Shown here in pieces: positions 15,172-17,037 of a stretch of 17,037 bases of DNA; position 1 is the stretch's first letter; each line of letters begins with the position of its first letter. The translations under genes and the position numbers were made by a program. Source of the DNA: Parachlamydiaceae bacterium (GTDB lineage: Bacteria > Chlamydiota > Chlamydiia > Chlamydiales > Parachlamydiaceae); assembly GCA_013815395.1 (NCBI GenBank), contig JACDGH010000022.1:1-17037 (forward strand), in the 5' to 3' direction. The notes under the pieces are model-generated. The model did no database searches. It saw nothing but the letters and a program-made list of their open reading frames with translations, and was not told the DNA's origin.

Positions 15172-15317
15172 GAAAAGAGTATCGAAAATGGGGACAAAAT
15201 TGCTACAATAGCAGGTGATAGGGATGGTATAACGTTCTAGAGTCGTTTTAGAAAGAAAATCTTGTGAAAATTGCGCATTCTTATCAATTTCTTTTTTGTG
15301 TTTTTTTCTGCGTGTAG

Positions 15318-15388
15318 TTTTGATGTTTTGAGCGCGCGGTTTAAAATGCATTAGCTTTCAAATCATCCACGAGCTTAAAACATCAAAA
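15318..15388 (+). promoter_or_regulatory. Inverted repeat in the tex upstream region
   Basis: TTTTGATGTTTTGAGC (15318-15333) and its reverse complement (15373-15388) match at 15 of 16 positions, separated by 39 bases. The right arm ends 31 bases before the tex start codon, ahead of the ribosome-binding site. It could be a looped operator or, if transcribed, a leader hairpin. No clear promoter boxes were found around it. Confidence 0.45.
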
Positions 15389-15419
15389 TTGTACAAAGTC
15401 AAGTTAACGAGGAGATCCG

Positions 15420-17037
15420 ATGACTGCGCAAAAATTTGACCCTATTCCATTTATTACTAATGAATTAAATCTACCTGCTAAAAGTGTAGCTTCCGTGGTG
15501 GCTTTGCTAGAAGAAGGCAATACTATACCTTTTATTGCTCGCTATCGAAAAGAGGTTACCGATAATTTAGACGAGGTGGAGATAAGAAATATTCAGGAAA
15601 AGTTAGCATATATCACTGAATTGGAAGATCGCAAGAAAACGGTGATTTCGTCAATTGTGTCTCAAGGTAAGATGATCCCCGATTTGCAAAGTAAAATTTC
15701 TAATTGTTTATCAAAAACTATACTTGAAGATTTGTATTTGCCTTACAAGCCTAAACGGCGAACACGTGCAATGATCGCCCGCGAGAAGGGGCTGGAGCCG
15801 CTTGCTTTGCTGATCATGGAGCAGTCCAAACAAAAAAATCCGCAGGAAGATGCTAAGGCATTCATAGATCCAGCAAAAGGCGTATCAGATGTAGATGAGG
15901 CTTTGGCGGGTGCGCGTGATATTGTGGCTGAAATGTTATCTGAAAATGCTGAAATTCGAGCAATCGTACGCGATGTCTTTAAATCGGAAGGCATTGTGGT
16001 TTCAAAAGTGATAGATGGGAAAGATGCTGTCCCAACTAAATTTGAGCAATACTATAACTATCGAGAAAAAACGGCTTCAATCCCTTCTCATCGCTATCTG
16101 GCTATCCGCCGGGGGGAACGGGAAGAAGTGCTGCAATTTCATATTGAAATAGAACCGGAAATGGTTTTAGGGGAAATTCGCAATAAATCCGGGGTGAATA
16201 AAGCTTCTTTATATGCTGAGCAGCTAGAGAAAAGTATTGTAGATGCTTGCAAACGTTTAATTTTTCCAAGTGTAGAAACAGACTTGCGGGTAGAATTGAA
16301 AATGCAGTCCGATCGTGCAGCTGTAGATATTTTTGCATCAAACTTGAAAAATTTACTTTTAAGTCCTCCTTTAGGGACATACGTCGTGATAGGGATAGAT
16401 CCAGGCCTGCGCACAGGTTGCAAATGCGCCGTTGTTGATAATACGGGTAAATTTTTACATACCGTGACGATTTTTCCTGGTCAAGGAGAGCGGGGTTTTG
16501 ATAGGGCGGAGCAGGATCTATTGCAGCTTATAGCTAAATTCCATCCGCATGCCATTGCTGTAGGGAATGGCACTGGGGGCAGAGAAACTGAACAGTTTGT
16601 TCGTAAAGTTTTAACTTCTGCAAATTTAGCAAATATTACAGTCATATCAGTTAATGAATCAGGTGCAAGTGTGTATAGTGCTTCTGATGTGGCTCGTGAG
16701 GAATTCCCCGACTTGGACCTTACGATTCGAGGGGCAATTTCAATTGCACGTAGATTGCAAGACCCTCTAGCGGAGCTCGTTAAAATCGATCCCAAGTCTA
16801 TCGGTGTCGGCCAGTATCAACATGATGTCTATCAGCCTCTTTTGCAAGATAAATTAAGTGAAGTCATCGAAAGCTGTGTGAACCATGTTGGTGTTGAGCT
16901 TAATACGGCAAGTGCTTCGCTGCTTGCTTATGTGGCAGGAATAGGACCTTCAATGGCTGTTAAAATTGTCAAGCATCGAGAAATAAATGGTTCCTTTAAA
17001 GGTAGACAACAGCTTCTTAAGGTGGCCGGTCTTGGTC
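15420..17037 (+). CDS. tex: Tex-family RNA-binding transcription accessory protein, partial
   Basis: I translated this by hand; the frame is open to the right edge, giving 539 residues of a family usually 700-800 long. The ATG at 15420 follows a strong GAGGAG ribosome-binding site. The N-terminal helical part holds the Tex signature FIARYRKEVTDNLDEVEIR, near residues 38-57, and LYLPYKPKRRTRA. A YqgF/RNase H-like domain starts near 319 (GIDPGLRTG). The conserved IDPKSIGVGQYQHDV comes next, and a helix-hairpin-helix region (GIGPSMAVKIVKHR, near 507) begins just before the edge. The C-terminal S1 RNA-binding domain must lie outside. Tex binds nucleic acid and influences transcription and gene expression; in several pathogens it affects toxin expression or fitness. 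Identification is secure; its role in this organism is inferred. Confidence 0.96.
   Translation, partial: MTAQKFDPIPFITNELNLPAKSVASVVALLEEGNTIPFIARYRKEVTDNLDEVEIRNIQEKLAYITELEDRKKTVISSIVSQGKMIPDLQSKISNCLSKTILEDLYLPYKPKRRTRAMIAREKGLEPLALLIMEQSKQKNPQEDAKAFIDPAKGVSDVDEALAGARDIVAEMLSENAEIRAIVRDVFKSEGIVVSKVIDGKDAVPTKFEQYYNYREKTASIPSHRYLAIRRGEREEVLQFHIEIEPEMVLGEIRNKSGVNKASLYAEQLEKSIVDACKRLIFPSVETDLRVELKMQSDRAAVDIFASNLKNLLLSPPLGTYVVIGIDPGLRTGCKCAVVDNTGKFLHTVTIFPGQGERGFDRAEQDLLQLIAKFHPHAIAVGNGTGGRETEQFVRKVLTSANLANITVISVNESGASVYSASDVAREEFPDLDLTIRGAISIARRLQDPLAELVKIDPKSIGVGQYQHDVYQPLLQDKLSEVIESCVNHVGVELNTASASLLAYVAGIGPSMAVKIVKHREINGSFKGRQQLLKVAGLG

Noticed and set aside
15148..15351. 67-codon minus-strand ORF between the hypothetical gene and tex
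   Set aside because: It is antisense to the end of the hypothetical gene and to AT-rich spacer, with low-complexity Lys/Thr content and no motif.
15743..16795. Several minus-strand ORFs of 83-104 codons and a 63-codon plus-strand ORF
   Set aside because: All lie inside the unbroken tex reading frame in other frames and have no recognisable features.

Overview
The window looks like the chromosome of an environmental, amoeba-associated member of the Chlamydiae (Parachlamydia/Protochlamydia type). It is AT-rich. A diadenylate cyclase and YbbR pair stands back to back with cydA-cydB, which, from memory, matches the CT011-CT014 neighbourhood of Chlamydia trachomatis. The proteins are divergent and several carry unusual variants. 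The genus assignment is inference; no rRNA or other marker gene lies here.

Layout. Positions 1-3357 hold a compact minus-strand operon in the order folP (dihydropteroate synthase), cdaA (c-di-AMP synthase), cdaR (YbbR regulator) and rsmE (16S rRNA methyltransferase, cut by the window edge). Positions 3358-3991 are intergenic and dominated by a ~310-bp inverted-repeat element. cydA and cydB (cytochrome bd oxidase) follow on the plus strand from 3992 to 6395, then a possible 82-residue membrane protein. Positions 6767-7841 contain no confident gene: they hold a perfect 42-bp palindrome, a second and damaged copy of the same repeat element, and a 48-codon ORF that may be a gene remnant. A YbiT-type ABC-F ATPase occupies 7842-9770. 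A GC-rich inverted repeat separates it from the convergent minus-strand genes, which are a VKOR-DsbA fusion (disulfide formation), an ABC half-transporter with a strikingly reduced ATPase domain, and a TMEM14-type small membrane protein. Two plus-strand genes follow, a secreted DUF4019 protein and an unrecognised 367-residue protein. The window ends inside tex.

How the genes fit together. The left half is housekeeping: folate synthesis, c-di-AMP signalling, ribosome modification and low-oxygen respiration. c-di-AMP synthase and its YbbR partner are translationally coupled. The VKOR-DsbA fusion would supply oxidised disulfides in the periplasm, which suits chlamydiae because their envelope is cross-linked by disulfides. 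The adjacent ABC protein may belong to the same transcription unit, but its substrate is unknown.

I see no prophage, CRISPR array, transposase or toxin-antitoxin locus, and no clearly new multi-gene system. The strongest points for a second look are the reduced ATPase domain, the two-copy inverted-repeat element, the perfect 42-bp palindrome, and a weak CheD-like pattern, without CheD's catalytic residues, in the 367-residue protein.
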